A stretch of DNA of 64,000 nt from Entomoplasma freundtii. Lineage in GTDB: Bacteria > Bacillota_I > Bacilli_A > Mycoplasmatales > Mycoplasmataceae. Positions 35,336 to 51,000 of the stretch are shown here, one piece after another. Numbering within the stretch: the first letter of the stretch is position 1; every line of letters starts with the position of its first letter. The DNA lies in contig NZ_CP024962.1 in assembly GCF_002804205.1 (NCBI RefSeq), forward strand, positions 744,001 to 808,000, given 5' to 3'. The translations under genes and the position numbers were made by a program. Below the pieces are notes generated by a model, which ran no database searches, was not told where the DNA came from, and saw nothing but the letters and a program-made list of their open reading frames with translations.

Positions 35336-36913
35336 CTACTTTCCTAACTTTTTAAAACTTGCTGCTGAACCATAATCATCTGGATTGTAATCAGGAATAT
35401 TAGCCGTCATTTTGACAACCACTTTGCCAATTTCTTTGGTCATTTCTTCCATTAATTCATCAGTGAAAGCTGCTTTTGTTTTTAGTTCATGACGAAGACT
35501 AGCTGCTTTTTCATTTTTTTTGAAATAGGCAATTAACTCACGCTTAAATTCTGGCATTTCTTGAACTGGCAATCATTTAATTAACCTTTTTTTAATGGCT
35601 AGTAAAATAATTACTTCATCAACTTGTGAAAGTGGCGAAAATTGTTTTTGCTTTAATAGGGCAATAATTCGTGACCCGTGATCTAAAACTGATTTAGTGG
35701 TTTCATCAAGATCTGAACCAAACTTAGAAAATGACTCTAGTTCATAATATTGTGCTAATTCTAATTTTAAAGTTCCAGCCACTTGCTTCATCGCTTTGAT
35801 TTGGGCTGATGAACCAACACGCGAGACCGACAGACCAATATCAATTGCAGGACGAATTCCAGCGTTGAATAAGGCTGTTGATAAGAAGATTTGTCCATCA
35901 GTAATTGAGATGACATTTGTTGGAATATAGGCCGAAATATCACCAACTTGGGTTTCAATAATTGGCAATGCTGTAATTGAACCACCCCCATTAGCTTTAT
36001 TAACTCGGGCAGCACGTTCTAATAAACGAGAATGAAGGTAGAAAACATCTCCAGGGTAGGCTTCGCGTCCTGGTGGACGACGTAAGAGTAATGACATCTC
36101 ACGATAAGCAACAGCATGTTTTGATAAATCATCATAAACGATTAAAACATCTTGGCCATTTTCCATTCACTCTTCAGCAATTGTAACTCCCGTATAAGGC
36201 GCTAAAAATTGTAAAGGGGCAGAATCACTTGCTCCAGCATTAACAATGGTAGTGTAATCCATTGCACCATATTTTTTTAATTTTTCTGCAATTTGGGCAA
36301 TTGTCGAATCTTTTTGACCAATAGAAACGTAAATACATTTAACATCTTTACCTTTTTGGTTAATGATGGTATCCAAAGCAATCGTGGTTTTCCCCGTTTG
36401 GCGATCACCAATGATTAATTCTCTTTGTCCTTTCCCGATAGGAATGGCCGCATCAATTGTTAAAATACCAGTTTCCAAAGATTGGTCGACTGATTGTCGC
36501 GCCATCACTCCTGTCGCTAATTTTTCGACAGGCCTTGTTTTTACTTTCTTAAATACTCCATGGTCATCAATTGGTTGACCCAAAGCATTGACCACTCGAC
36601 CAATTAAATGGTCACCAACACCGGTTTCGACCACTTTACCAGTTCTTTTTACAATATCACCCTCACGGATTAAAGAATCGTCTCCAAGAATAACGGCCCC
36701 AACGGCTCCCTCTTCAAGATTCAAAACCATTCCATAAACATCGTGAGGAAATTGGATTAATTCACCCATCATTGCTTGATCTAAACCATTAATTAGGGCT
36801 ACTCCATCGCCGACGGTAATAACAGTTCCATCTTCTGATTTGATGACATCTTTGCCATAATTTTTGATTTGTTGTCCAATGATTTCGGAAATATCTTTAA
36901 TATTTAAAGCCAT
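35336..36913 (-). CDS. atpA: ATP synthase alpha subunit
   Basis: Non-catalytic nucleotide-binding F1 subunit, 525 aa. Walker A GDRQTGKT at 169-176, [20 protein letters not shown] across a TGA Trp, and the signature [17 protein letters not shown]. Two TGA Trp codons (36167 and 35573) make it look like three fragments. In-operon position between atpH and atpG is canonical. Confidence 0.97.
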
Positions 36914-36994
36914 TAACTAATCCTTTCTTAATCCCGCGAAAAATAAACTAATGATGAGGTTTAAACTCTTCGTTAGTTTATTATGAGATCGATT

Positions 36995-37540
36995 TTATTT
37001 TTGGTGTAGAGCACGAGTTTTTAACTGTGCCAATTTTCCTTTGACAGAACCATCAAAAACATGGTTTGCCACTACAACTTCGATTCCTCCAATTAAAGAA
37101 GGATCGATTTTATTCACCAAACGTACCTCTTGACCAAAATAATTGGTCATTTTGTTTTCAATAGCCATCAATTGTTTTTCATCTAATGGGCGTACTGTTC
37201 AAGCAACTCCATATAAAACATTTTGCAAGTGCATTAATTTTTTTCGTAAATGTTTCATAATGGTACGCGCATAAGAAAACTTGTTGGTTTCCGCTAAAAT
37301 TTTTAAAGCATTTCCTAAAGTTTCATCAACACCATTATTGATAAATGTTTCATCAATAATTTTTGCCTTGTTAGCTTTTTGGCTTTTGCTATCCAAAATT
37401 TTAATGAACTCTGGTTGTCCTTTTAAAACATCAACAATAAGATTGGCTTGATCAATAAATTCATCAACTTTATTATTTTCTAAGGCAATTTTTTTCAAAG
37501 CTTCAGCTCAGTTATCAATAACTGTTTCACTAAGCAACAT
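36995..37540 (-). CDS. atpH: ATP synthase delta subunit
   Basis: Stator subunit linking F1 to the b subunits, 181 aa. The start ATG at 37540 overlaps the atpF stop by 11 bp; the protein begins MLLSETVIDNWAEALKKIAL with TGA for Trp. The middle ETLGNALKILAETNKFSYAR and the C-terminal VVANHVFDGSVKGKLAQL fit the OSCP/delta family. Confidence 0.93.
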
Positions 37541-38090
37541 CGTCTTTATTATCCTTATCTAAATTAGCAATAAATTCATCAATCATCTTTTTGTCTTTAG
37601 AATCATCAATTTTTTCTTCCAAAATTTTTGAAGCAGCTTGCAAGGCTACGTTAACGATTGCTTCGTGAATTTCACCTTCAGCTTTAGCTCGTTCACGAGC
37701 CACCGATTTTTTAGCATAACCTTGTAAGTTAGAAGCTTCGATATTGGCAGCTTCTAAAATATCAGCTTTTTGCGAATCAGCTTCAATGCGGGCTTTTTCC
37801 ACAATTTCTACCGATTCAGTTTTCGCTTCTCTTAATAATTGGGCTGCGTCCTTACGGTCACGGTTAGCAGTTGTCTGCTTGACAATGGCCTCATTCAAAA
37901 CTTCATCAATTTTATCCCGACGTTTATCAATTGATTCACGAAAGGGTTTATAAACTACTTTCGCTAAAAAAACAACAATCACAATTGTGGCTAAAACATG
38001 GGCAATAAAGTTGGGTAAATTTGGGAATAGTAAACCAACTACATCCGGCACACCCGGAGTATTTGTTAATAAGACCAAAAATTCGTCCAT
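37530..38090 (-). CDS. atpF: ATP synthase b subunit
   Basis: Peripheral stalk, 186 aa. One membrane helix at about residues 28-48 (NFIAHVLATIVIVVFLAKVV), then a long charged coiled coil (KPFRESIDKRRDKIDEVLNE onward) to the C-terminus DNKDDVA. Most family members have the same layout. Confidence 0.95.
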   Translation of the reverse strand: MDEFLVLLTNTPGVPDVVGLLFPNLPNFIAHVLATIVIVVFLAKVVYKPFRESIDKRRDKIDEVLNEAIVKQTTANRDRKDAAQLLREAKTESVEIVEKARIEADSQKADILEAANIEASNLQGYAKKSVARERAKAEGEIHEAIVNVALQAASKILEEKIDDSKDKKMIDEFIANLDKDNKDDVA

Positions 38091-38111
38091 TTTAACCCTC
38101 TCTTTCCTTTT

Positions 38112-38435
38112 CTAGGCCACAAAGATAATCAAAATGGCAATTACCAAGGCATAAATGGCACCTGATTCAGCAATTCCGGCCCCGATAATCATTGTTGAAG
38201 TAATTTTTGAAGCGACTTCTGGATTACGACCAATAGCCATACATGCTCCTTGACCAATAATTCCTTGTCCTAAACCAGCTCCAATCATTCCGACTGCAGC
38301 TAAACCAGCTCCAATCATCTTTAAACCAAAACCAGTGCTAGTGTCATTAGCATCAGCTAAAAAGTTAGGTAAGATAGTGGCAAAAGCACTAAATAAATTT
38401 GCGTATACATTGTTAATTAACTCTGTCATCAACAT
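38112..38435 (-). CDS. atpE: ATP synthase c subunit
   Basis: Proton-carrying rotor ring subunit, 107 aa with a 35-residue N-terminal extension. Two helices: [20 protein letters not shown] and [20 protein letters not shown], with Glu90 as the carrier. The polar loop is GRNPE (69-73). No sodium-type Q/E pair is obvious, so protons are the likely ion. Confidence 0.96.
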   Translation of the reverse strand: MLMTELINNVYANLFSAFATILPNFLADANDTSTGFGLKMIGAGLAAVGMIGAGLGQGIIGQGACMAIGRNPEVASKITSTMIIGAGIAESGAIYALVIAILIIFVA

Positions 38436-38489
38436 TTGTTTTAAATCTCCTTGTTTTAAATTAAGACACTATTGCTATGTTTATTTTTA

Positions 38490-39392
38490 CTAAACGACAA
38501 CAGTGCGTTTTTCATTTTTCAGCGCACGATCTAAATCTAGCTCAACATCACTCTCATGATGTAAGGCCTTACCGTGTCTACGTGCATGACGTTTAACAGT
38601 TTCTTTTTCGCCTTCTTCTCCCATTGCTTCGGCTCAATAAGATAGCGTCAACATGGTAAAGACGATTGACTGGATTACCCCATCAAATAAATCAAAGTAC
38701 ATATGCAATCATGGGGCTAATAGTGTCGTGAAAATATTGAAACCGGTTCAAAAGTAAATATATTGTTGGTCTCAATTGGCGGCTCAATCACCATCGCTAT
38801 TTCAGATTCTCGAAACACTTCCCCCTGCTCATCCGGCTTCAATGCCAATTCCTAAGGCGTAAACCAATCCCATAATGATTGCTCCACCTAATATATTCCC
38901 AAATAACCGAAAGGAAATTGAGAAAAGTGGAGTAAATTGTGTGAATAATTCGATAGGGTTTAAGTAACGTTTAAAGTAAGCTAATTTTTGGTAACGAAAA
39001 CCAAAATAATAAATGAGGATAAAGGTTACAAATCCCATTGAAAAGGCAACTGTATAAGAAGTAGCCACCGATTCAAAGCCTAAGAGACTCAGAATTGAGG
39101 AAACTACAATATAAAGAATAATGTACATCGCATAAGGAGTTAATTTTCGGTAGCGACGTCCCATAATGGAAACAACCAAATCTTCGACTTTGGTAATAAA
39201 CATTTCGACAAGAACGAGAAAACCACTCATTTTTTCACCGACATGGTGGTTGCGAATTTTCACATTATAGATAATCGAAAAGGTACAAATCAAAATGGTT
39301 GTTAAAATGATTGATGTTAATTGCATTTGGACTTCTCAAAGCGTGGCGAATTTATTATCGTCTGCTAAAAAAAGTCATCAATTATTAATCAA
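38490..39392 (-). CDS. atpB: ATP synthase a subunit
   Basis: Proton channel subunit of Fo, 300 aa. Recognisable from FQYKLAYFKRY...NPIELFTQFTPLFSISFRLFGN, which holds the essential Arg of helix 4, then an inserted TGA-rich segment and a basic tail KNEKRTVVV. I chose a TTG start at 39392: GGGAGG is 8 nt upstream, and it overlaps the preceding gene by 8 nt. A GTG at 39401 is the alternative. Several Trp are TGA, so only a fragment shows under the standard code. Confidence 0.92.
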
Positions 39393-39837
39393 ATTTTTCA
39401 CCTCCCTTGCTTTTAACATGAACTGGTCGATATTTTTTATTAATCAACCAGGTTTGGAAAAGGGGAATTACTAAAATAGGGGATAAACCGATAATAACGC
39501 CCACTCAATAAAATGGCTGTGATGGGATAAGGAGCGCCAATAAAAGTGGCGCCACATAAAGACCCAACCTTAATGTATAGAAAAAATAATATAAATAGTA
39601 GTTTTCACTTTTAAGCAGAACCTTTAGACTATAATTTGCTAAATTAAAGGCTAAAATTGCGGAAATTGATCCAATTATCTGACCCGTTAGTCAATTTCAC
39701 TCAATAATTTTGGCGCCTACTAAAACTCCCAAAATTAATGTGGATATTAAACTAATAGAACAAAAAACAAAATAAACTAGCCACCGTTTTTTGTCTTTAA
39801 AAGGTTGATGGCCTAATTTAGTAATGCCTTTTTTCAT
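39385..39837 (-). CDS. AtpI-like small membrane protein at the head of the atp operon
   Basis: 150 aa with three TGA Trp codons, so invisible in the standard code. About four membrane helices, for example WLVYFVFCSISLISTLILGV and YYLYYFFYTLRLGLYVAPLL, and a polar tail PVHVKSKGGEKFD. Position first in the operon and size match AtpI/UncI, the c-ring assembly factor, though sequence similarity is not obvious to me. Its stop overlaps the atpB start. The ATG at 39837 has a GGAG 10 nt upstream. Confidence 0.7.
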
Positions 39838-39958
39838 CGGTGCACGACTCCATTTGTGTTTATTCTACTCTTCTCTTTTTTCCATAGGAATAATTGTACT
39901 CCTTTTTCTTTTTATCAAAACTTTTTAAAAAGAAAATTTCGTAAGCTCCTACTGCTTT

Positions 39959-40000
39959 AATCATAAAAAAAACCTTTCGAAAAAGGGTTTTTTTATGATT
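39959..40000 (-). terminator. Terminator after upp
   Basis: Long inverted repeat with arms AATCATAAAAAAA... and ...TTTTTTTATGATT around CCTTTCGAAAAAGG. It overlaps the upp TAA and should end the rpiB-glyA-upp transcript. Confidence 0.75.
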
Positions 40001-40622
40001 ATTTAGTTCCAAAAATTCTATCACCAGCATCACCAAGCCCGGGCACAATGTAGCCTTTTTCATTAAGATGATGATCAAGACTAGCAGCAAAAATATCAAC
40101 ATCAGGGTGGGCTTGTACTAAAGCCTTAACTCCTTCTGGGGCTGCGACAAGGCAAACAAATTTAATGTCTTTTGCCCCCCATTGTTTCACAATATCAATA
40201 GCTGCGATAGCACTTCCGCCAGTAGCCAACATTGGATCAACAACAATTAAAAAACTATTTTCAATATTGTCAGGGTGCTTAGCATAATATTGTTTTGGCT
40301 TCAATGTTGTTTCGTCACGATACATGCCGACATGAGCAATTCTGGCTGTTGGAATTAAGTTTTGAATCCCATCAGTCATTCCTAAACCAGCTCGTAAAAT
40401 AGGTACGATTACGACAGGGGTTTCAATGGTATAGCCCTTTGTATTTGTAATTGGAGTTTTCACTTCAATAGTTTTTAAAGGAATATCGCGCGTAATTTCA
40501 TAAACCATTAAGCTGGCGATTTCGCTTAGGTTTTCTTTAAAATCCTTTGATGAAGTGTCAGATTTACGCATACGCGTTAACTTGTCTTGAATCAAAGGGT
40601 GTTTGACTTCTGTAAAGGCCAT
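39999..40622 (-). CDS. upp: Uracil phosphoribosyltransferase
   Basis: Pyrimidine salvage: uracil + PRPP to UMP, 207 aa. PRPP-binding [16 protein letters not shown] and the C-terminal uracil-binding [17 protein letters not shown] are intact. Start [20 protein letters not shown]. It follows glyA by 39 bp, an order (glyA-upp-atp) seen in other low-GC Gram-positives. Confidence 0.97.
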   Translation of the reverse strand: MAFTEVKHPLIQDKLTRMRKSDTSSKDFKENLSEIASLMVYEITRDIPLKTIEVKTPITNTKGYTIETPVVIVPILRAGLGMTDGIQNLIPTARIAHVGMYRDETTLKPKQYYAKHPDNIENSFLIVVDPMLATGGSAIAAIDIVKQWGAKDIKFVCLVAAPEGVKALVQAHPDVDIFAASLDHHLNEKGYIVPGLGDAGDRIFGTK

Positions 40623-40661
40623 TATTTTCTTCTCCTCTTTTTTCCATTTAGTAATTAGGTC

Positions 40662-41903
40662 TTAATATTTAAGTCCTTCATAAATAGGAAAAGCTTCACA
40701 AAGATTTAAAACTTCTTGGTGCAATTTTGCAAGGTTTTCAGAACTTTGATCTTTTAAAGCGGCCGAAATAATGCGTCCTACTTCGGTAAATTCTTTTTCT
40801 TTGAACCCACGAGTCGTCATTGCTGGGGTCCCAACTCGTAGTCCTGAAGTGTTAAAGGGACTTTCTTTATCAAATGGTAATAGTTCCTTGTTGGTTACAA
40901 TACCAATTGATTCTAAAATCTTTTCAGCCTTACGGCCAGTAATGCCAAAGGTTTCTTTAACTTCAAAGTTGATTAAGTGATTATCTGTACCTCCAGCAAC
41001 CAAACGTACACCCCCACTTTGTAAGCTTTCTGCTAAAGCTTGGGCGTTTTTGACAATTTGAGCTCCATATTCTCTAAATTCTGGAGTTGAAGCTTCTAAT
41101 AAGGCTTGGGTTTTTCCAGCAATTAGGTTTTCTAAAGGCCCCCCTTGGGTACCCGGGAAAACAGCAGAATTAATTTGTTTTCCTAAATCAGCTTTCGCTA
41201 AAATCATTCCTCCACGAGCTCCCCGAAGGGTTTTGTGAGTAGTAGTAGTCACAATGTCAGCGTATTCAACAGGATTTGGGTGGACTCCAGCAGCTACTAG
41301 ACCAGCGATATGAGCCATGTCAACCATTAGGTAAGCTCCTACCTTGTCAGCAATTTCTCGAAACTTCTTGAAGTCAATTGTTCTTGAATAGGCACTAGCC
41401 CCAGCAACAATCAACTTTGGTTGCTGTTTCATTACTACCGCTTCAATTTCCGCAAAATCAAGTTCTTCAGTTTGCGGATTAACTCCATAAAAAGCAAAGT
41501 CATAAAGTGAACCCGAGAAGTTTAGTGGATAACCATGGGTGAGATGACCACCAGCATCCAAACTCATCGATACCACCTTGTCACCTGGTTTTAAAATAGA
41601 ACGATAAGCTGCTTCATTTGCTTGCGAACCAGAATGAGGTTGAAGGTTGGCGTATTCAGCACTAAATAATTTTTTTGCTGTTTCAATTCCTAAAGTCTCC
41701 ACTTCATCAATATATTCGCAGCCTCCGTAATAACGTTTTCCTGGATAGCCTTCAGCATATTTATTAGTTAAAATTGATCCATTTGCCATTAAAACAGCAT
41801 CTGAGACATAATTTTCGGAAGCAATTAATTCAATATGGGTTTGTTGGCGTTTTAATTCATTATTCATGGCATTTTGTAAACGTGTATCTAATTTTCGATT
41901 CAT
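40662..41903 (-). CDS. glyA: Serine hydroxymethyltransferase
   Basis: PLP enzyme, serine + tetrahydrofolate to glycine + methylene-THF. 413 aa with the ATG at 41903 ([16 protein letters not shown]), which matches the usual length; in-frame ATGs at 41915 and 41957/41960 would add 4-19 residues and one overlaps the rpiB stop. [13 protein letters not shown] and the PLP lysine in [14 protein letters not shown] are present. It ties in with FolT/FolC. Confidence 0.95.
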   Translation of the reverse strand: MNRKLDTRLQNAMNNELKRQQTHIELIASENYVSDAVLMANGSILTNKYAEGYPGKRYYGGCEYIDEVETLGIETAKKLFSAEYANLQPHSGSQANEAAYRSILKPGDKVVSMSLDAGGHLTHGYPLNFSGSLYDFAFYGVNPQTEELDFAEIEAVVMKQQPKLIVAGASAYSRTIDFKKFREIADKVGAYLMVDMAHIAGLVAAGVHPNPVEYADIVTTTTHKTLRGARGGMILAKADLGKQINSAVFPGTQGGPLENLIAGKTQALLEASTPEFREYGAQIVKNAQALAESLQSGGVRLVAGGTDNHLINFEVKETFGITGRKAEKILESIGIVTNKELLPFDKESPFNTSGLRVGTPAMTTRGFKEKEFTEVGRIISAALKDQSSENLAKLHQEVLNLCEAFPIYEGLKY

Positions 41904-41940
41904 ATTTGTATCCATTTCTTCTATATTTTTGTCTAAGTTA

Positions 41941-42396
41941 TTAACCAAGGTAATCATCAATAGTGGCTACTCTTTCTACATGGCGTCCACCTTCAAAGTT
42001 AGTTTCCAAGAAGGTGTCAACAAGTAACAACGCTTTCTCGATAGCAATCAAGCGTGCTCCTGTAGCCATGACATTTGCATTATTATGTTGTTTAATCAAG
42101 GCGGCAGTTTCTAATTCATAAACCAATCCACAGCGAACTCCCTTAACTTTGTTGGCTGCAATTGAAATACCAACGCCAGTGCCGCAAATTGCAATTCCTA
42201 AAGACCCTTGGTCTTTATCCTTAGCAATCGCCTCACCAAGACGAAGTCCTTCTTCACTATAACTGCAACTTTGCCCATCGTTAAGAGGACTTAAGTCAAC
42301 GACTTCATACCCTTTATTTTGAAGATGATTCATAATTGCTCGTTTCATCTTTTCTGCAGTATGGTCATTCGCCATATATATTTTTTGTTTCTTCAT
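41941..42396 (-). CDS. rpiB: Ribose-5-phosphate isomerase B
   Basis: Interconverts ribose 5-phosphate and ribulose 5-phosphate, 151 aa. [11 protein letters not shown] near the N-terminus and the catalytic Cys in [15 protein letters not shown] are typical. ATTGGAGG precedes the ATG. It heads a run with glyA and upp. Confidence 0.95.
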   Translation of the reverse strand: MKKQKIYMANDHTAEKMKRAIMNHLQNKGYEVVDLSPLNDGQSCSYSEEGLRLGEAIAKDKDQGSLGIAICGTGVGISIAANKVKGVRCGLVYELETAALIKQHNNANVMATGARLIAIEKALLLVDTFLETNFEGGRHVERVATIDDYLG

Positions 42397-42452
42397 TAAT
42401 TGCCTCCAATCTTATTAATTCTATCAAGTTATTTTTTAGACAACAAAGGACA

Positions 42453-42481
42453 TTACCAAAACGGTTAGGAAAAAGTATAAT
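42453..42481 (+). promoter_or_regulatory. Promoter of the rhodanese gene
   Basis: TTACCA (42453-42458), 17-nt spacer, TATAAT (42476-42481), 40 nt ahead of the ATG. Confidence 0.65.
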
Positions 42482-42521
42482 GAATTTAATAAACCAAATT
42501 AGGTTAATAAAGGAGAAATCT

Positions 42522-42818
42522 ATGCGCGATTATATTACGTCAATGGAACTCAAACATTATTTAGACGATGGCTGAAAAATGATTGATGTTCGTTCCCCTC
42601 AAGAACTAACTTACCTAAAGAAATATCCTGGGGCCATTAATATTCCTTACCCCAAAGTAATTGACGAAATGACCACGTTGTTTCCGGATAAAAAGAGTAA
42701 ACTAATCATGTTTTGTAATGCTGGCAATAGGAGTGGTGTTAGCGCTCGGGCTTACCGAAAAAATGGCTATGATAATGTTTACCTACTTCTTGGTGGAATG
42801 GAAGGTTTAGATAAATAA
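42522..42818 (+). CDS. Single-domain rhodanese-like sulfurtransferase
   Basis: 98 aa, one rhodanese domain. DVRSPQELTYLKKYPGAINI is the CDC25-like entry motif; the active-site loop is CNAGNRSG with the persulfide Cys. It would carry sulfane sulfur, with the acceptor unknown. One TGA Trp. AAAGGAGAAATCT precedes the ATG; its own promoter and a strong terminator make it a monocistronic gene. Confidence 0.92.
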
Positions 42819-42820
42819 CA

Positions 42821-42857
42821 AACAAAAAACTCTAGACGGGGTCTAGAGTTTTTTGTT
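42821..42857. terminator. Bidirectional terminator between rhodanese and rmuC
   Basis: Perfect 17-bp stem AACAAAAAACTCTAGAC / GTCTAGAGTTTTTTGTT with a GGG loop, 3 bp after the rhodanese stop and 4 bp after rmuC's. Confidence 0.85.
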
Positions 42858-42860
42858 TAT

Positions 42861-44192
42861 CTAGTCAATATTTTCAACTAAAATTTGGGCACTTTGGTCC
42901 TTATAAATCTTTTCATATTTATTGTAAATTTTATCAGTGGTGATGTTTAAATCTTTGGCATCCCCAAAGACTTTATTGATGTCTTTATTTAGGGCACCTC
43001 AACGCGTATTTCAACGATCTAATTCTTTTTTCATTGCTAAAAGATTAGCTTTTACTTTATCCAAATTGGCATTTAATTTGCCTTCTTGAAGATGCTTATC
43101 AATAATGAATAAAGTCGCCGCTAAGGTTGTTGGAGAGGTAATCCAAACCTTATTTTTCATGGCGTATTGGACAATTTCATCTTGGAAATTAGCAATCACA
43201 AATGAAAAAATGTCTTCTGAGGGGACAAACATTATCACACTGCTAATATTATTTTTTGGTGTAATAAATTTCGTCGCTTCCTTAATTCTTTCTTTAAAAT
43301 CGTGAGCAAATGCACTTAGGTAACGTTCTTGACTTTGCTTATCAGTGGCCATTACGTAGTTATTGTAATTAGTTAACGGAAATTTAGAGTCAATCGCAAT
43401 GTTTTCTTTATCAGTTCCCGTTTTTACTAAAGCATCAACAATTGTTTGGTTTGGTAAAGTGACTTGAAGTTCTCATAAATCTTGGTTGGCACCATAAACA
43501 TCATTCAAAAGTTTTTCTAAAACATACTCACCAAGATTCCCTCGCGCTTTATTATTATTTAAAAAGATGTTTTGTAAAGTTTGGACCGAACCCTCAATTG
43601 TTTTGATACCTTGCGAAGTCTCATTTAAAACCGTCAGACTTTTCAACACATTTTCAAAGGCTGTATCCATTTTTAATTGTTGTTGGTTGAGGTTAGTTGT
43701 CAAACCAGTGTTGTTTGCCATTAGGCCTCGTTGGAGTCCTTGTGATGCCTCATTTAAAGTTGCTAAACTTTTTTTAACATCACCAAAAGAATTTTCCATT
43801 TGGGTTCTTTGACTATGCAAATAGTTTGTTAAGAGACCGTTTTTGCCGTTCAAATCATCTTGCAGAGTTTCCACTTTTGCCAAAAGGCCGCCAAGGTGTT
43901 CACTAGTTTTAATGTTTGAATCATTAGCGTTTTTATCCAAATCTTTAATGGACTCCTTAAGGTCCTTTTTATAATCATTAAGGGCCTGGTTAACACTTTC
44001 GATTTTTGTCGATAAAAGTTCTTTAGAGTGAATAATATCATCCACCTTGGCCATTCCTTCTAAATTAGGAAGCGCCAATGGTTGTTGGTCTAAGGTTCTT
44101 TTATCTTGTTGTTTATTATTTCTAATCATTATAAAAAGTAAAATTAATAAGGCCGCTAAGATTAACCCACTTAAAACATAAATCCCAATCAT
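42861..44192 (-). CDS. rmuC: DNA recombination protein RmuC
   Basis: 443 aa. N-terminal membrane helix (IYVLSGLILAALLILLFIMI), a long coiled coil (about residues 50-215), then the RmuC domain from RGNLGEYVLEKLLNDV to the C-terminus, including SKFPLTNY and MFVPSEDIF, a nuclease-like core thought to limit inversions at short repeats. I start at ATG 44192 because GGAGA lies 5 nt upstream. Two TGA Trp codons split it. Confidence 0.92.
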
Positions 44193-44230
44193 CAAATTCT
44201 CCATTATTACCAAACAAAGCATAGCAAAAG

Positions 44231-44285
44231 AAAAAGCACAATTCTAGACTAGGGGCAAATTACCCTTTGTCAAATTGTGCTTTTT
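44231..44285. terminator. Terminator after rpoC
   Basis: Stem AAAAAGCACAATT / AATTGTGCTTTTT around a 29-nt loop with its own small GGGGTAA-type hairpin. It ends the rpoBC transcript and lies 38 nt before the rmuC start. Confidence 0.75.
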
Positions 44286-44307
44286 ATGTAGATTTATTAA
44301 GAAGTTA

Positions 44308-48052
<3,745 letters not shown>

Positions 48053-48063
<11 letters not shown>

Positions 48064-51000
48064 CTTCAATCTCCTTTTCTCCGCTTAAGTTAGTTTCATC
48101 TTCATAAAGATCATTACTTTCAGCATCATCGCCAAAACCATCAATTTGTAGAGGTGTCGTATCCACTTTGTGACCTTGATCAGCATCTAAATTATTAATA
48201 ATTTCATCGGTAGTACCAAGTTGTAAGTCCTCATAGGCTAACTTGTTTTTATTCGTGTCTAGACTTTCTTCGTCGTCATAGGCTTTAATGGCCATTTTTT
48301 GACCAGCGTCATCTTCCATGTACATGTCAAATCCTAGACCCATAATTTCTTTAGTTAACACATTAAATGACTCAGGAATTCCTGGTTCTGGAATTTCTTT
48401 TGAACGCACAATGGCTTCATAAGTTTTGGTTCTTCCCTTAATATCATCAGATTTAATAGTCAAGATTTCGCGAAGAGTATGCGCTGCCCCATAAGCTTCA
48501 AGCGCTCAAACTTCCATTTCTCCAAAACGTTGTCCCCCATTTTGGGCTTTTCCTCCCAAAGGTTGTTGGGTAATCAACGAATATGGTCCAACATTTCGGG
48601 CATGTAATTTGTCATCAACCATGTGAGAAAGTTTTAGCATGTACATTACCCCAACTGCGATTGGTTTGTCCATTACATCACCGGTTTGACCATCAATTAA
48701 TTTTACTTTTCCGTAATTAGTCATCCCAGCTTCAGTCATGATTTCGTTAAGTTCTTTATCATTTAATCCTTCAAAGACAGGAGTAGCCACTTTAACGCCA
48801 AGTTTTTTAGCAGCCATTCCTAAATGAATTTCAAGAATTTGACCAATATTCATCCGTGAAGGAACCCCTTGAGGATTCAACATAATATCAACTGGAGTTC
48901 CATCTTCTAAATGTGGCATATCCTCAATTGGCAAGATACGGGAAATAACCCCTTTGTTACCATGGCGACCTGACATTTTGTCACCTTCTTGGATCTTACG
49001 TTTTTGAACGATGTAAATTTTAATCACTTCTAAAACGTCGGCAGGCAAGTCAAAACCATCTTCTCTTGAGAAGCGTTTGATTGATTGCACAATTCCTTCA
49101 CCACCATTTGGTACTCGAAGCGAATTATCTTTAACATTACGTGATTTTTCACCAAAAATAGCATGAAGTAATTTGTCTTCTGGTGAAAGTTGAGCTTGTC
49201 CTTTAGGAGTGACTTTTCCAACCAAAATATCTCCAACCTTGACTTCAGTTCCCGGCGCCACAATTCCATCGGCATCAAGATATTTCTTCGCAGCCTCGCT
49301 AATGTTTGGCACATCACGAGTAATATCTTCTGCTCCTTGTTTAGTGTTGCGGCGTTCGATTGAATATTCATCAATATGAATTGAAGTAAAACGATCTTCC
49401 ATCACAACACGTTCGCTCATAATAATGGCATCTTCAAAGTTGTAACCATTATAAGTTGTAAAGGCAACCACTACGTTTTGACCAATAGCTAATTCACCTT
49501 TATCCATTGATGGACCATCAGCAATGATTTGGCCTTTTTCAATTTTGTCACCAACTTTAACAATCGGACGATGTACTAAAGCGGTTCCGTTGTTTGAACG
49601 TTCAAAACTTGCTAAAGTATAAGTTTTAATACCTTCTTTTGATTCAGTCGTAATTAAGTTTGAGTCAACATATTTAACAAGAGCATTTTCTTCGGCAACA
49701 ATAGCTGCTCCAGAGTCACGAGCCGCTTCAAATTCAATACCAGTTCCAACAATTGGTGATTCTGGATTCAATAAAGGGACCGCTTGACGTTGCATGTTGG
49801 CTCCCATTAAAGCACGGTTGGCATCATCGTTTTCCAAGAACGGAATTCCCGAAGTCGCAATGGAAACAATCTGTTTTGGCGAGACATCGATATAATCAAC
49901 ATCCTTAACATCGGCAATCATGTCTTCACCTTTATAACGGGCCACAACATTTTTTTCCAAAATTTTGCCATCATCATCTTGTTTAATTGATGATTGCGAA
50001 ATGATATAGTTTCCTTCTTCACTAGCAGTTAGATAATGAATGTCATTATTGTCAATTACACCATTGGTCACTTTACGGTAAGGAGTAGTAATGAAACCAT
50101 GTTCATTAACTTGGGCATAGCAAGCTAAGTTGTTAATCAACCCGATGTTTGGCCCTTCTGGAGTTTCAATCGGACAAATTCTTCCGTAATGCGAAGGATG
50201 GACATCCCGCACTTCTAAACCAGCGCGATCACGTGATAATCCTCCAGGCCCCAAAGCTGTTAAACGACGTTTGTTTGTAAGCTCCGATAACGGGTTAATT
50301 TGGTCCATGAATTGCGATAGTTGTGATAAGTTGAAAAACTCACCAATAATCGCTGTTAATGGTTTGTTGTTAATAATAGTTGAAGGTTTGATTTTGTAAA
50401 GGTTTGAAGTTGCTAATTTTTCTTTAACGTTCTTTTCAATACGCATCATCCCAATTCGGAATTGGTTTTGTAATAATTCTCCAACTGTTCTAACACGACG
50501 ATTTCCTAGATGGTCAATATCATCAATTTCCCCAACATTATTCATTAACGAAATTTCATAAGACATAGTTGCCAAAATGTCGGGTACAGTTAGACATTCT
50601 TCGGTTAAACCATAAGGGACACCAATTAAAGTAAGAATTTTTTTGTGATTATCTTTATCGGCATAAATATGCACTTTTTGCACTTGATTTGGTCCAGGAA
50701 TGGCACTATCAAATTCAATGGTTTCTAACATCACATTCTTAGATAAAATTTCTTGGATATGGCTAAAGTTTTCGCGAGTAACTTCAGTATTTTTAGCAAC
50801 TAAAACCTTGCCATCAACATCTACAATGTCTTCGGCTAAAGTTTGACCAAGCAAACGATTAGCAACTGTTAATTTTTGTTGTAGTTTAAAACGTCCAGCC
50901 TTAGTTAGATCGTATTTACGTTTGTCAAATAGAAGTCCGTAAATATATTTCGATGCTCCTTCGGCAGTGGCAGTTTCACCTTGACGGATTTTTTTATAAA

